From: Phalacrocorax aristotelis
Taxonomy: Eukaryota > Chordata > Aves > Suliformes > Phalacrocoracidae
Reading direction: 5' to 3'
Assembly (NCBI RefSeq): GCF_949628215.1
Contig: NC_134279.1
Coordinates: 9,840,041-9,904,040, forward strand
Length of the DNA: 64,000 nucleotides
The notes under the pieces were generated by a model. It did no database searches and was not told where the DNA came from. It saw only the letters and a list, made by a program, of their open reading frames with translations. The translations under genes were made by a program, and so were the position numbers. Of this stretch, positions 39,101 through 54,100 are shown in pieces. Position 1 is the stretch's first letter. Each line of letters starts with the position of its first letter.

Positions 39101-42100
39101 GCCTTGAAGCTTCTCTGTCAATCTGGTCATTTCATCAACCTTAGCGTTTGCTGCCCGCCCATCTATTTTGGCTTGCCTGTATAAAGAAAACAGTCTATGA
39201 ATTACATTTCAATTATTACGGGGGGGGGGGGGGAAATTATTCCATTACAACTTTGTTGAAATAGTTGTGAAGGGCAGTCAGATTTCATAATACTGTTCTA
39301 ACAGGGCAGAAAAGGTTTACCCCTTCTTCTGCTTCTTACTATATGGCAGTGAGAGAGGAATTCCAAATTCATTATACAATTGTCCTGTGGAAATTACTTC
39401 TTAAAGATCACAGAATCACAGGTTGGAAGGGACCTCAGGGATCATCTAATCCAACCTTTCTTAAGATAGTTTAACAAGAAGGTGTATGTGTTGATTAACT
39501 ACTTGGGAGGACTAGGCAATCAAAAACTTGAAAGTTATTCAATAACTTAAATATAATTGGCCACAGATACTTAATAGAGAAATCTTTTTCAGAACTAGAT
39601 TTCTCTTTTTAAAGCAATCTGACTAGGAATTAAAAAAAATCATTAACAAATTCTGAAGAATTTAACTGATGTGCTTTGTTATCTGAAGAGATTTGACAAG
39701 CTGAAACAGAAAAGGGAAACAAAAATTTAAAAAAAGGACTGGTTAATGAATCAGACTTCCTTCTCAGTAGAAAAGCTTACTGAAATGAGCAACGCTCCTA
39801 CTCCTCTGACTTGGGAACAGGAAGACATACAGAGTCCTTCACCTGGGGTGTAACCCAGTTATTCAGGCTGCGTATTAGGCTAAATTTAAAGACCAATGAT
39901 AGAATGTATGATAAAGTTGAAAAAGAGCAAACGTATTAGCTAAGCTAATGCAAACTGGAGCACTAATAGCGATGAAAGAAGCTAGAAAACATTTGATACT
40001 GTTAAGAATCAACCTCAAGCAAAAAATTCCTTATTGAAATAATAATATGGATTCAATGGCATAAAAGACAAGAGCATATTATACCTATATGAAAATCTTA
40101 AGCAAAATATACATAACCCCCACAATTCTACAGCAAATATTCTTTTCAGCATAATTAATCAGAAAGGCTGATTTTGTTTTCATTTATGTAAAAAGCAAAA
40201 ACAAAAACATTATTCCCAGGCACAGTCCTCATTGCAGGTCCAAACCTTTGATCTTACTCCATCTGAATTGTGCACCTTTCTCCTACAAAAACTACTGGTT
40301 TTATGAGGACATTAAGTTGCTTCCCCCAAAACATTTAAAAATATTTAAACGTGCTGTAAACCAAAACAAAATAAAAACTCAAAACCCAGCATAAGAAAGG
40401 AAAAATAGGAAAAATACAGAGGTCGTAAGATTCAGAACAGCTTAAGTATTAAAAATGTATTTTAATGACCAAATTCAGACAAAGTTCAGAGGTATGTGTT
40501 CAACAACCAACAAACTGATTGTAAAGATGCAACTTTTATTCTTCGCTGTGCAATATACTTTTAACATAATCTTGGCAAGTTATCTCTGTTTAAAAGCTTT
40601 AAGATTTTGAAAGGCAGATACCTGCCCTAGCAATGCCAACAGAGCTTCAAAACACTAAAGCACTAATAAAGGTTTTAATAAAAATTCTAGCATATAAATA
40701 AGTGAAATCCATTCAAACCTCAATCCTCTACAGAACTATACCAAATATTACATTGTCTCTATGCGTGGCAGATTATGACCCCTTAATAGGTAGCGCAACA
40801 GTACACAAATAGTATGTAAACAGTACAGTGTAACTTCCCATTTTATATTGAGTTTATGTTAACACTGATGAGAAGCAATGACTCAGTTCTCAAATGCTTC
40901 TTCAGTAGTTTTTGCCCAAATTTCAACTTTTTATTTTGGGTAAGGTCAGCTTCTGATCTAAAGAATAAAAGCTAATATCATACTGAAAATAACTTCCAGA
41001 AGAACTCTTAATTTTGTCTTCCTTTTGCCAGATTACTTGCTAAAACCTAATCTGGCAGTCTTCCTTTAGGCACACATACTGGAGATACATCAAGAGCATG
41101 TTTAAAGCGTTTCATGGATGCATGTGTCAGGCTATACTTTGCTATGGATTAATCTTAAAATACCTAAAATTTATCAACGCACACTTATAAGCTTAGCAAT
41201 ATCGAAAGCTCCAAAATTACACTGAATCTAGGCCATACAAACCTAAATCAAAACTAAATTATCTTATATGTTAGTTGTTTTTTAAATCTACTTTTCCTCT
41301 CCAGACTTGTTACTGTCTCAATAAATGAATGTAAATGTATTAAAAACATCCAAAAGGATTAGAATTGTCTGCAATATAGACTATATAATCCATGCAAACT
41401 ACATGTATGCAACTTCATGTTAAAGAAGCAACTGGTGAAAATATTTCAGACTTCTTTAAGAATCACTGCAGCACTTACTTTAGAGCTATACAGAGCTGCC
41501 GTCAGTAGATTTGAGTGTAAGATAGTACTGTTTTTAGGGTTGAAAGAACTTCTAGCTGATCCAAGGAGAACGCAAGTGTAATCAGGGCCTGTAATTAGAG
41601 ATGCAAAGTTCCTCTGAGGGCCTCTTTGCCCAAAACCAAGAACGGGATGGGGAGAGTTACAATGACAAAGGTTGCTCGTGATCATCACCAGCCAAACAGT
41701 TACGAAGAGAATTCTAAGGTGACAACTTAAGGTGAAAGGCAACATGAAAACTTGTGACTGTGGGTGAGGTTTGTCAATCTAAGACTGTCACCTTAGAGTA
41801 ACAGCCCAGCAGTGAAGCTGTGTTTGACCCTGCCAGGAGTCACCCCACAGGCACTGCCACCCCTTCCCAAGCCTGAGGGCAGCCACCCCACCAGGCCCCA
41901 GGAGTAGCCTGCACCCAGCTGGCAGCACAGGGGTAAACGAACAGGTGTGTGTATGGGAACCCAAGGGGTGCTTTCTCAGCAGGGCACAAGCAGCAGACTT
42001 CAGGAATCAGCAAAAATACCCGTAAAGCTGGAGCAGCCCCACCTCCAGCAGGAGGGGTATGCACATGGGGGAAACACGTACTTCCCAAAAAGGGAATATC

Positions 42101-45100
42101 TGTACACATACTTTTAATCCATGCTTCTGGTGAGAGAGGGTGTGTGTACTGATATAAGAGCAAGCAAGGAAGAGTATGGAAGATCAGTACTTCATGGGAT
42201 CAATTACAGAAGGCTATTCAGAGATTTGTGTTTATATATTGCAAATGCCCAGTATCCTGGTTTGCCTGCTATTAATACTGATCATTAATGTACAGGCCAC
42301 TGATTGCCCATTTATTGATTTATTAATGGCACAGAGTTAACTGCTTTGATTGACAGCAGTCTTGCCCAGCTAGAACATATTAAAACAGAAATCCAGTGTT
42401 CTGAAGTGAGAAAGATGACAACTACTCCAGCCCTGTGGATATTAGATGGAAGTCTAAATTCACTCACAATTTCACTCTTTATAAAACTAATTTAAAATAT
42501 GCATAGATGTTTGGGCATGTATGAGTAAAAGTTCACAGCAAGATGATCCACTAGCTTTCAGCCAGTCCCAGGGACTGCTACCTTTTAATACGCCTCCTTC
42601 CTGAAGCACCAGTTTAAGCAGAAAACATGCACTTCCCTTCTGCTATCCATGCTCATTGCCTTATCAACAGATATACAGATCCTTGTGTGTATGCAGGGCT
42701 ATGAATCAGAGTTTGGCCGTTTTGGTTGTCGTGCCATATTCCAAATTATTTGATCAAAGTGATATCATTAAAGAATTTCATATAACTGCAAGTATCAGGC
42801 CTAAAAAGGAGATTCAGTTTAAGAACTGAAATAATGATGAGACCAGAGGAAACCATGACATCTGTAATTTTGACAAACACACTCAACTGGCTGGTCAACT
42901 ACAACGCGAATTATATTGTTTGTTTTTAAATCAAAACCCTTGGGAGTGTTAGAAAGGCAGTAATAAACTGAACGTTGATAGCATTTACTGAAATGTCTAA
43001 AATAGGTTGAGTTAACGCTAATTGCTTTCATACCCACTTATTACATGAGTTAATGTAGGCATGTCAATGCCAAGACCAAAGATTTATAGATGAGTGAGAC
43101 ACCAGAACAGTAATTCAATATTAATACCCTCTGCAAGGAAAGAAATTCCCAAAAAGCAGGGATAGGAAAATGTTGTTCTTTCCCTTTTAAGAATTAAATA
43201 GTAGCAAGCACAAGCAAATTGGAAGTGATGGCTCAGTTTGTAAATACTTTATTTTAGCAAAACACCCTGAATACCACCTTAATCTTTGATTGTTCTTCAC
43301 AACATTTTCCTTTTCCAAAACACACCAATTTTGAAAATAGTTTTTCCATGGAAAAATCTTGGCTAATAAAAATAAGGAGTGCTAACAAGTCCGCCTCAAA
43401 AACACATCTTTGGTGACTGAGGTAACTTGACATTTGTAAGCAGGTCTGGTCCTGAGTTTATTGTACAAAGGAAATGTAAAAATAAATATGTTTTAAAACA
43501 AATGAAATTCTTCTAGTAAATAAACCATAACATACCAAGCAGGGGGTGAAAGCTTAATACTAGAAGCAGCTAATTTTTATTGCTCTTAGAGCAAGGAAGT
43601 TCAGATACAACCAACCTTGAAAGAGAGACCAATTTTTAAATTAGTTAATAAATAGTCAGCAATGACCAATATTCAACACTAATTAATCTATTCATTCACT
43701 CCAAACCTGCATCTTTTACTGTGGGTATTGTTAACACAGTAACTTTAATATTGACAAATAGTACAACTAGACTCATTAAACGGACGCCAAAATTTGCATA
43801 ACACTCAATCTTTACAGTGACAAGCATTTCGCATTACAACAGATGACAGTGCTCTTCATGTCATGTATTGTATGGATTTGGAAGAGGGGAGAGGGAACGT
43901 CTGATGCAGCCATTTCTTCTTGGAGAGGTAAAATCATTATCAGCATGCATTCAGCCAACCTAGGTTTCTAAATACCAGCATTACCTGCACAAGCTGCATA
44001 GAAGATAGAGTGCATGAACACATGTACATGCACAAACATACACAGCCATCTTTAACTTTCTACATAAAATCAGAAATTATTTTTACCATTTTTGGAGTGG
44101 CATTCTTTAAAAATCAGAAGACAAAAACTGTCTAAAACATGATAGCAGTCCAACCACATTTAATATTTTAATCACAGTATCAAAGGAAGTTACAATCACT
44201 AAACTCAAAGGAAAACTTAATACTTAAACCAAAATTTAAGTACATTATCAATTTTTATCTTATAAACTTAAGTTTATTTTGAAAAGCTTATTTAAAGCTT
44301 TCTGTAATGCTATACAAAAAAATATCACTGGTTGTTAATGAATCCATTTCCTTTTTATTGTCAGTCCACAAATGCACTGTTTACTGAAATTAAATTTGAG
44401 TTTGACCTCAACCATCACTAATTAAAAGAGTTAACAGATACAGTAAACTGGCATTAAACAGACTACAGCTGTAAATACAAATAACTGTGAAATTGTGTCA
44501 CAGGTATTTTTCTCATTTTCCTTGATATGCTGCAGGAATATAACCAATGCTTCTCTTACCTCTGACTTCCAAACAGGCTATGGTTTACAGCTCTTTATTG
44601 AGAAGCAGTGAATGGAAATTTTATTTAAAATACTGACATTTTAAACTACTTTGAACATTCAAATTTCACAACTATAATGAGTAATTATGTAACCGGGTTT
44701 TGAGCAAATTGTATTCTAATGAAAACCTATCTTCAGAGTCAGTTTTGTTGCAATGCTGACACTTTGTTCCTTTTAAATCATAGGTCAAATGTTGACTATT
44801 TCAGGAAACAGCAAACCAAACTAACTGGAAATATGCTACCCTAACACTAACGATACACACATTTGTAACAAACTTACGAGGCATCAACTGAAAGCATTGT
44901 AACTATCGCTATCAAGTCAGTTTACAGTACAAATGAGGCCCATGATACAGCAGCAGGTTAGAAAAAGCTATAGAAAAGGTATTTAATTTTTTTTAATTGC
45001 CTGTTTTATACCTCAGTTGTTTTCGTAGCTGCTCTAGTTCCACATTCTGTTCTGTTACGGTTTTCAGAAACTGTTGATTACTCTGCAAAATAAGAAGATA

Positions 45101-48100
45101 TTTGTAATATGTTCCTTATTGCATTGAAATTGTTATATATTCAGAATTGTTATAGGGCATTTCTACAGAATATATTACCATAAAAATAGCCCATAAGGTC
45201 TATTTAACACTGTGGTTGGTGTTTCAAGTGCCAAGGTTTAGGTGGAGTATTTTAGAAAGGCAAATGCAGAGTGATGTTACCTAATCCTCCCCTTCTTTCC
45301 CTGTATTTTGGTAGTATAACAACTTCCTAAGATGAGAACTGTAATAGCTCAGACCTACCATCTGCATTCCCATCTAGATTTGGTGCCTAGAAACCCTTGC
45401 CACAAGGAGTACCACAGTAGACCATATTGCTGAAAAGAATTCCTTTGTTTTAGAGACAAGAAACAATGCACAATTGCTCCTCCTTCATTTTTTCTATGCC
45501 AGCCATAGTGCTGGAGGTGTCATTCTTCAACTGGCTTCTCATTTGAGAGTCATTTCATATTTTTGTTATCCTGCTAGCCTTTTCTAGATCTTACACATAC
45601 ATATATCTTACTTTGAGATATCAGAGATGACCACAACTGCAGGCAGCATTCAAGATGCTACCGTACTGTGGACGTAAGCACAATATATTCCTTTTCCTCC
45701 TCTCCTAATAATTACTAACATTCTTCTTGCTTTTTTTGACCGTTGCTAAGAATTGTTTTCAGACACTTCCTACTTCCAGAATACCTATTCTGAGTTGTAA
45801 TAGTTAATTTCAAGACCATCATACAGTACCCAAAGTGAAAGCTCCCTTTTGCCCACATGCATTACTTTGCTTTTATTCATAGCAATGAAACGTCAGATAA
45901 AATTCACTCAGATTCTCAACATTGTGAGATCTTTCTGCAAATTTCTGCAGTTTACTTCGGTTTTCACTACCCTAAATACTTCAACATCAGTAGTGAACAC
46001 TGTTGCCTCAATACCGAATCCCATTTCCAGAACATTTATAAATATGCCGAACAACTCTAACCTCAGCACATCTAGGAAACACAGCTGTTTTACCACAATA
46101 AAAAAAACCTGACTAATTACTCTATCTCTTCACTTCCTATTTTTCAGTTTGTTAGTTCAAGGAAGGGCATGCTTCTTTATCCCATAAGATCTTTATGTCT
46201 TTGGTAATAGACCTTGCCGAATGTTTTTTGGATAATGCAAACAAATGGATTACGTTTACATAACATCGTCTGTTTCATCTCTTTCTAAGAGTTCACATAT
46301 TTCACTCTCTCCTCTCCACATAATCTCTTTGCAATTTTATGATTTTAAGCATTCAGTGATTCTATTCTTTTGAGGTACCTACTACCGATTTGCTTGTAAC
46401 GGCAGACAGAATATCCTGTAACTTCCAAATCTTCAGCAAAACTGCTCGAAAAGCCCATCACTGTATTTGCTTGAGATTGTTTTCAGCCAGCAACCTCCCG
46501 GTAACCCTAAAGTATCCATCTTCAGAGAACAGTTAATTCTGAGACCATCACTGTCTACATAAGGCAAAAGTTACTCTCTGAGTGCATTACTTTGCTTTTA
46601 TTGATACTAACAAAATAGCTTATAAACAGGACAACTGCTTGCAAGATACAGTTCTGTAGTAATCTGCAATATACTACCTAACATCGGTACGGGCTCAGCT
46701 GGAGTACTGCACTGGTTCCAGCACCACAGTTCAAGAAGATGGCACAATTGGAAAGAATTTAAAGGTAAGCAAGAGAATGATTACACATCTTAAAAACATA
46801 GTCAAAGAATATTTATAGACTTGACTTGCTTTGAACAGAACAGAAAAGTGGGGAAAGGGAAAAGATGGCAATTTAGAAGTTTTCAGTAACAGGCACTGTG
46901 ACAAAGGACGTAGTAATATTTCCTTCCTACCTACAATATTTCTCACCAAAGAAACAGGCTTATATTTCAACAATTGTTCAGATGTGAGGAAAAAAGGTTC
47001 CAGTGATAAAGACACAAGAGACTGCCTAGAGCATGTTAGGAGTCTTTTTGCATTGCCAGTATCCAAGACAAACTTTAATCAAAAATCACCCAGGAATCAT
47101 GTCTTTCAGAGAAGCTGCTTAGCAAAAAACTTCAAGACTGTTGACTCAGTTTTTCTATCATATTAAAATTATTTGTCAATCCTGGAAGTCCTAGGCTAAA
47201 GCTTAGAGACTAAGAAAAAGTCTTACAATCTAAGGATATGGTTGAAGCGTTAGAAGATGACTAGAGCTCAGAAAAATCCCTGAGAAGGTCAATGACAGAC
47301 ACTAAAGCCAGCAATGCCGAACTAGGAACTGATAAACATGCAGCAGAGCTAGGCTACATACGAGGTCATCATTTTAATAAATTTTTTCTTTGTGAAAATG
47401 GTTTTGAATGGTATGACTGAAGTACACTCCCCACATACTAAAATTCTAAGTGTAAGCTTACCACTGACTTCTTGAAGAAAGAGCTCATACATTATTACGA
47501 GCTAACCTCTCAACCGCCCTGCCCTGGTGTCTGGAGTTCAGGAAAAAAGCCATTACTACTTGATTTTTGACTGGTCGCTAGAGAAGTATGCAACCCCAAG
47601 TGGCACAAGTTCTTTTCCAACCAGGTATATATGAAGGACTTCTTGCTTTTCTTATATACTTGTAGGCTCTAGTAGGAAAAAAACATAATTCATTAGGTCA
47701 CTGTTCAGAAGGTTTTACTTACCAACTCTATTTTCTCATTGGCTATATGCAGTTGCCGAGTCAACTGTTGAAAGCCAGTCAGTTGATCCTAAAGAGAGTA
47801 TTCAGAGCTTCTTAAAATCATTATTATCATAAAGAGTGTATAATTAAGAGTTTCAAAGTCAATTGAAAACGTTTTCAAAAACACTTATACGTGTTGCAGG
47901 AAATTCAATATGCCTTCGTATATTTTGGATTGTTTTTAGCTGTTGACCTAGTAATCTGGCAAATTAGATTTATTACCGAAGAATGTATCTGAATTTCACT
48001 CTGTTACAAATTGTCTCCTTTCAAAACTCATGGAGGCTTACTATCAAAATATGAAAACATACATGAGTAGTACCTTTAAAGAGCCACACAAACTACTATA

Positions 48101-51100
48101 AACTACTATAAGCTACTATAAGCATTTTTGCTAAGCACAGCAGCAGACATGTACCCCTTAATCAAAAAATTACTATATGGACATGTAGTGTTTGCTCTTT
48201 GCCATATAGGATGTCTTGTGTCCACACAAAAAAATTCTTTAATACAACTCTTGAGTCCTTGAACATGAACTGTCTTCCTAGGAAAACTAGCCTAACACAA
48301 TCCAAAAAAAAAAAAAAAAACAACCAAAAAACACCACCATCTGCAGCATGCCACGTGTCTTCAGAGCACAGAGAGGGTACAAGTCCCTGAGGTGGAATAT
48401 CTACTAGTTGCACTGTGTTTAATAGCCTCAAGGCCAAGTACATGCCAGAAACCTAATCCAACAACTCCCTTATTTACTATGTCCAACCTAACAAGAATAT
48501 CCTCTTTCATCTTTGCTTTCTGTCAATTCTAATTCTAGTTGGTCTTACCTATTTACCTTTGATAGCTCTTTTCTGCTCCTCCATTAAAAGCAAAACCTAA
48601 ACCAAAAAAGTTTTACTGAAAAGTCTTTTTCTGTGGGAGACCAGTAGCGTTTAAGAATAAAAGGCAGCTCAATCTCATTTTTGTTACAATGACATTAAAA
48701 TCCACCAAGAGTTTAGCTACCAATGAAACGCAGAATCTGACAGCCCTAAAACCTCCGACAGCTACTCTGTATGCTCTACTATGTGTACCTTACCAGTAAC
48801 TGACAATGCAACACAATAAATCATCTAATAGAAGGAACAGGAGCAAAAAGTTGGAACTACATGTAGATAAGAGAGTCCTCATAACCATTACTTGAAATAA
48901 TTATGAAACTTGACAGAGCACAATAGATATTTTTCCTGTTTCTCAGAAAAAAGCATATTCTGAGGTGAACTTAATACCACAAAAGAACAACAAACAGTAA
49001 GAAAAAACCCTGTTATAAAGGTGAGCTGTTACTATGCCCTCAAGTCTAATGCACATGAAAATGGAAAGCAAACATTACAGATTCATAGCATCTCTAGAGA
49101 CACGTAGAAATATCTGTAGTGAGGAACATACAGGCATGAAGTTTCTATTAGGTTTTCACACCACACTGAGCATCTTTATATAGCTTGTGAGAGCAAAACA
49201 GCTTCTTTTCTGAACTAACAATACCTGAACAGCCTTCCCCAGGAACAGCAGAAGAGAAACAGGCTTCTTAACGCAAGCTACCGTTAGAAGAATACTGGTG
49301 AACTTGATCTTTCATCTGTTTACATGTACTTCTTTACTGAATGACAACAAGAAACAGAGACTACTTTTCCCACTATCCCACTGTGACCTTATAAAATTCA
49401 GCATTCAAACTCTGGAGGAAACATGAAAGACTTCTACCTTAGAATTCAGAAATCTTTAGCAGCTTTTTCAGATGTTGAACTCCACTAAAGATTTCCAACC
49501 ATGCAATTCAAACAGATGAATATTTAGATGCACATGCATAAATGGTGCGCATATACGTATATATGCATCAAGACTCAGTGCACTCCCCATGTTCCCGCCC
49601 GTATATTTGAAATAAAGAACTTTTTCAATCGTTAACAGTTATTATGGAAAATCATTAACAGTATTGGTAGAAAACCCCCCCACTTCAGTCTGACTACACA
49701 CAGACCCAGAATCTCTACAGTATAGAAAGACATTCCAAAATTTACAAAAAGCATAAATGAAAATTACTTTCTGCTTTTGCCTTTCAGCCACATGAATCTG
49801 CGTTTCAGTCATGCGTTCCTGGTATTGCTGCTGGAGTCGATCATGCTCCTGTAATACTGTCTGCCACAGCTCTATTGCTTGTTCTTTTTCCTAAATTACA
49901 GAACAATGATTTGGATAAAATATTCTATAACAGCACTTTTACCTTCATCCATCATTCTCTAAAAAGAGAAGCCTTAACTTCTATTCTGAAGAAATGTCTT
50001 CTGTACACTTCTCTGCACACATTACAACTACAGAGACTAAATACCAAATTCAGACACAGAAGAACAGATGCTTACAAGTTCAAATTCCACCTAAAAGTTA
50101 ACTGCAGGTTTTCCAGGGTTTTTTTAGAGCTCAGACTTTTACAGGTGTTTATTGTAGGCCTACAGTAATATTCAAATACCAAAATTCAGCTGACAGTTTA
50201 CCTTCAACTTAATCATATGCAACAGGATTAATACATCATTGTAATAAGCTCAATTTCCCTCATCTTTTTGGATTTAAATATTATTTTCTATATCCCACAT
50301 ATACTTGTACAATGGTTTTGATTAAAATGACAAGCTACTAAAAAATATGAATTGAAGAAAGTATTTCATTAATTTGTTGGTTAGGAATGCAATACAAAGA
50401 TCAAGTCAACCAGGTAAAATTACAGGCATAAATCAATATTAAAAACTTCCTATATGAATCTAGGAGAAGTTCCTTCAAGGTTTTTAAGGTGAACATATAA
50501 GGACTTGTTTCTTTAGGTGTAGAATGTCAAGAGGGCCTCAAAATAGTCTCAAGGAACTCTGAACAAATGTATTCTGAATAAAGAAATAAAACATCTTCCT
50601 GTTATCTGCCAAGGCACACCAAGAGAAAAGAGGACAAATGTTTCATCTCACACACTTGATTCATCAGTCGTAGTTGTTCTTGAAGGTTTCTCACTATCCC
50701 TTCATCTGCAAGAATATCAGTTCCCAGAGACAAGAAAGGAAGAGCCTCCAACTGATTCTCAAGAGCTTCTTTCAACTCTGCGTGCAGCCTGAAATTCAAA
50801 GAACTAAGTTCAGCAAAGTATTTCTTTAACAGTAATGTTTTTAACAACTGAAGTATACTGTACCTTCAACCTGTACATACTGTTTACTTCTAACTCATTT
50901 TCAAATCTATTAAGATATGTTCTATAAACAAACAGACAGTGTGAAATAGTTTAATATCTAGTTCTTTTAGAGATCTGGTTAAGTCTCCTAAACCTGGTGA
51001 TGTAATCTGTATTAAGCACTTGAAGACTCCAGCATTAAGCTCGTGAGTATGAGATCTTCAACTATTAAGTAGAGTCAAAAGATTTCAAGGTCCTAGAAAA

Positions 51101-54100
51101 TAGCCTTTTAAGGTTTAGAAATCAAGAAAAGCAGCAGTAGTAACAGGGCAGCGTAATTATTTACCTTTCATTTTCCTTGGTGACTTGTTCAAATTTTAGT
51201 CTCATCTCACTCATTTGTGCCTAACACAAAAACATGCAAGAGTAACAATCATTTAAGTGACAAACTTCGGTAATTCTTTCATCTTTTAATTCTGATTGAT
51301 ACTGTAAAAGACGGACAATTTCATTCAGCATAATACAGTAAATGAAAGTCACAGGACAGCACTTAAATTTAACAGCTGCTAAGCCCTGTTATACCTGAGC
51401 ATTCAGAAGTTATCACAAGCATTAAACTTACCGCTCTTACAGATTGATTCTTAATTAACTCAAGTTCCTTTAGAGATACAGTGGATAACTCTCATCTTTT
51501 ACGCAGTAAGCATTTGAGATAAGAGTTTAGGAATTAACTGAGAAGAAACTTCAGTTACATGAGTCAAATAGACTGTTTTGTTAACAAAATAGTGCAACAA
51601 CACCATAGTGCTTCTATTGCCTTCTGAAATTAGCCAAGCCGGAAAACTGTATTTGCAGAACCTTTATGATGGACAGATCAAACAAATTAAGTGCATTAAA
51701 ACAAAACCAGAGTAAAACTTCTGCATGTAGATCACAAGCAAAAATTGCTTTCTGTATGCCACAGATCTAATTATTAAACATATCACTTTGCTTTTCAGTG
51801 ATCATATGGAGCATTAAAAAGTTTCATTCTTCTGTGGTTGAAAGGAGGACAGTCCCCCACCTCAGCCTCCATGATAATAAACATTTAAAGAATTATTTGC
51901 ATGTGAAGAATTATTAGGAATGAAGAAGGCTGGGTGTATCTACACTTGCAGGACTGAGCTGGACTGCATGGCCAAGATCAGACCTGTAAGGAAAGGGGGA
52001 AATAGCTGCCTCATCTGAACATCACCCAGGAAATACCTGCAACCATATCAGACCATCTACAGAAATAAAGCATGGATGTTTCATTTCACACCACTGCTTC
52101 TCAAAACACACAGTAATCTGTGCAATTTGGCCAATCTCCCAGTCTCTTCATAGAAAGCTCTCCATTCATCCATGCGTGGCAGGCTGCAGCCCAGCAAGTT
52201 TGTGAAACACAGCACAAGCACACCTTCCTTTATTGACAAAAACTAATGGCCTAGATACTCATACTATAAAATGCTAAGAATATACAGTCTGAAACATTAC
52301 AAGCCTCCATACCTGATAAAGCTGCAGCTGTTCTCTCATTTCTTCCAAGTGTTTATCATACCCTGTGATTAGAGTTGACAACCTAAAAAGTTGAAAAACA
52401 TGCCTAAAATAAGTTTTGTAGACGCTGAAATGTTGTTCTGATAATTACAGAATTCTTAGCCTAGAGAACAGAACAAACCAGGCACTTCTCTATTTCCAAG
52501 CTTGACATTCACTAGAACCAAGTGAACAAATTTAATGATCATACTTTAAAAGCAGTAATTAACAGCAGAGTTCCTCTCTAGGAGAACTAGGACATGGGAC
52601 ATTATAAATGAGCATTAATACAACATTAATATTTCCTCCATAGAATTCCAAACGATCAAAGACTAGACTTTTACTGCTTTCACATACGACAGTAAAGTGG
52701 CCTACATGAGAATGTAAAATAATGTAGCTCTACCTATGTACTTTTTCCTTCCTAATATTTTTGTAATTGATAGTAATTCCCTGAAAATTCTGTATTAGTC
52801 TGGAATCATAATGCCTTAAAAGCTAACAAGAAAAGATAGATTATTTTTATACCAGAAAGGAAATTACAATGTTTATTAAACATTGTCTAACTTCACTAAG
52901 TCAAAATTTACTAACAGGCAACTGTTAGCTGAAGACTGTCAAGAGAGCATATTTAAAAACATCCACCTGACCTCAACAGACGGCAGTTACCTCTGTTACC
53001 TAGATCAGTACAACCTTACCTGAACTTTTATTATTTTTAAATTTAGACTAGAGAACTCTCCTTCATTCAACTCTCATCCTTTATTTTACAAGTTGTGCAG
53101 GAAAAGCTATGTATTTCATTTACTGAATAAACAGAATAGTATCTAAAAAACAACTGTTACGGGAACACTTTTACAGACCTCTGTTCACAAGTTCTCAGAG
53201 TGGTGAACACGTGTACATAAGGCCAGGTTCACCTGGATATTTACACTTTTAAAAGCATATGTCAATTTCTTTTGAATACTTTGTAGTATTCCCAGTTAGC
53301 ATTTTGAATCAGTTACCTTTGGTCCATCATCCTGGATCCTGATATGCCATCACCACCAGGCGCAGTTTTCTGCAATGGTATATTTTATGTGTTAGTACTT
53401 GCACATGACTGCATGAAGTTTTAAATTTTTGTACGCAACTCAAAGCTGTTGTCCTGCCTGTACTGTAATCATGCACAATATCCCACGTGATCAATTCCAG
53501 GTTTATGTTCAAAAATCCTCGAACGTTGGCCCAATTTGAAAAAAATTATAGGTTTTTTGTTTCCCCCTGGAGATGCTCTGTCATAAAGCATAACTGCATC
53601 TGAGGGGGAATCATCTCGCTCTTAAAAGAACAATCATAAGTTTGTGTAGGGGCTAAGTTCATTTCCGTGCATCTCGGCATCAGGGAAGTGCGATGCCCCA
53701 GCTTCTGCACAGATGCCCTAGGTTCTGCACAGACTTTCAGACAGGTTTATGGTACCCAGCACAAAAAGTTGCCTTCACATGAGACCATATAGAAAAGCCT
53801 ATAAAAGTGAAAAAGTCTGCTAAAGTACAAAGCAAGTATTCTTTCAGGGATATGTTGTCCTGCATATGACAAACTCTTGAAAATACATCAAAATACCCAG
53901 AATTCACTGTTATGACCGTTTTATCCTGCTGCTGCTTGGAAAACCAAGCAACTCTAGAGCTGAGCGATGGACCTAAGGCAAGGCCAGGCCACGATAAAGT
54001 GGGCTGTGCTCTATATATGCAAAGATGTTTGTCTCAAAACCTCATCAGAAAAATTCTTACTACTTCCATCCCTGAGTTCACATACCTGCTCAGCAGTAGC

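Larger units (their letters stand above)
39177..45011 (-). other. SCLT1: SCLT1 intron 9
   Basis: 5.8 kb, between exons 9 and 10. It holds a 14-G run, a short CR1 tail and a GC-rich block (about 41800-42160) that contrasts with the AT-rich surroundings. Confidence 0.75.
45083..47722 (-). other. SCLT1: SCLT1 intron 8
   Basis: 2.6 kb between exons 8 and 9. About 45640-46790 is derived from LINE-like repeats; the rest is unremarkable. Confidence 0.75.
47789..49767 (-). other. SCLT1: SCLT1 intron 7
   Basis: 2.0 kb. It holds a 10-bp tandem repeat and an A17 tract; no element is recognised. Confidence 0.75.

Noticed and set aside
46731..47166. Overlapping 111-codon frames on both strands
   Set aside because: They lie at the edge of a decayed LINE-like repeat and show no domain.
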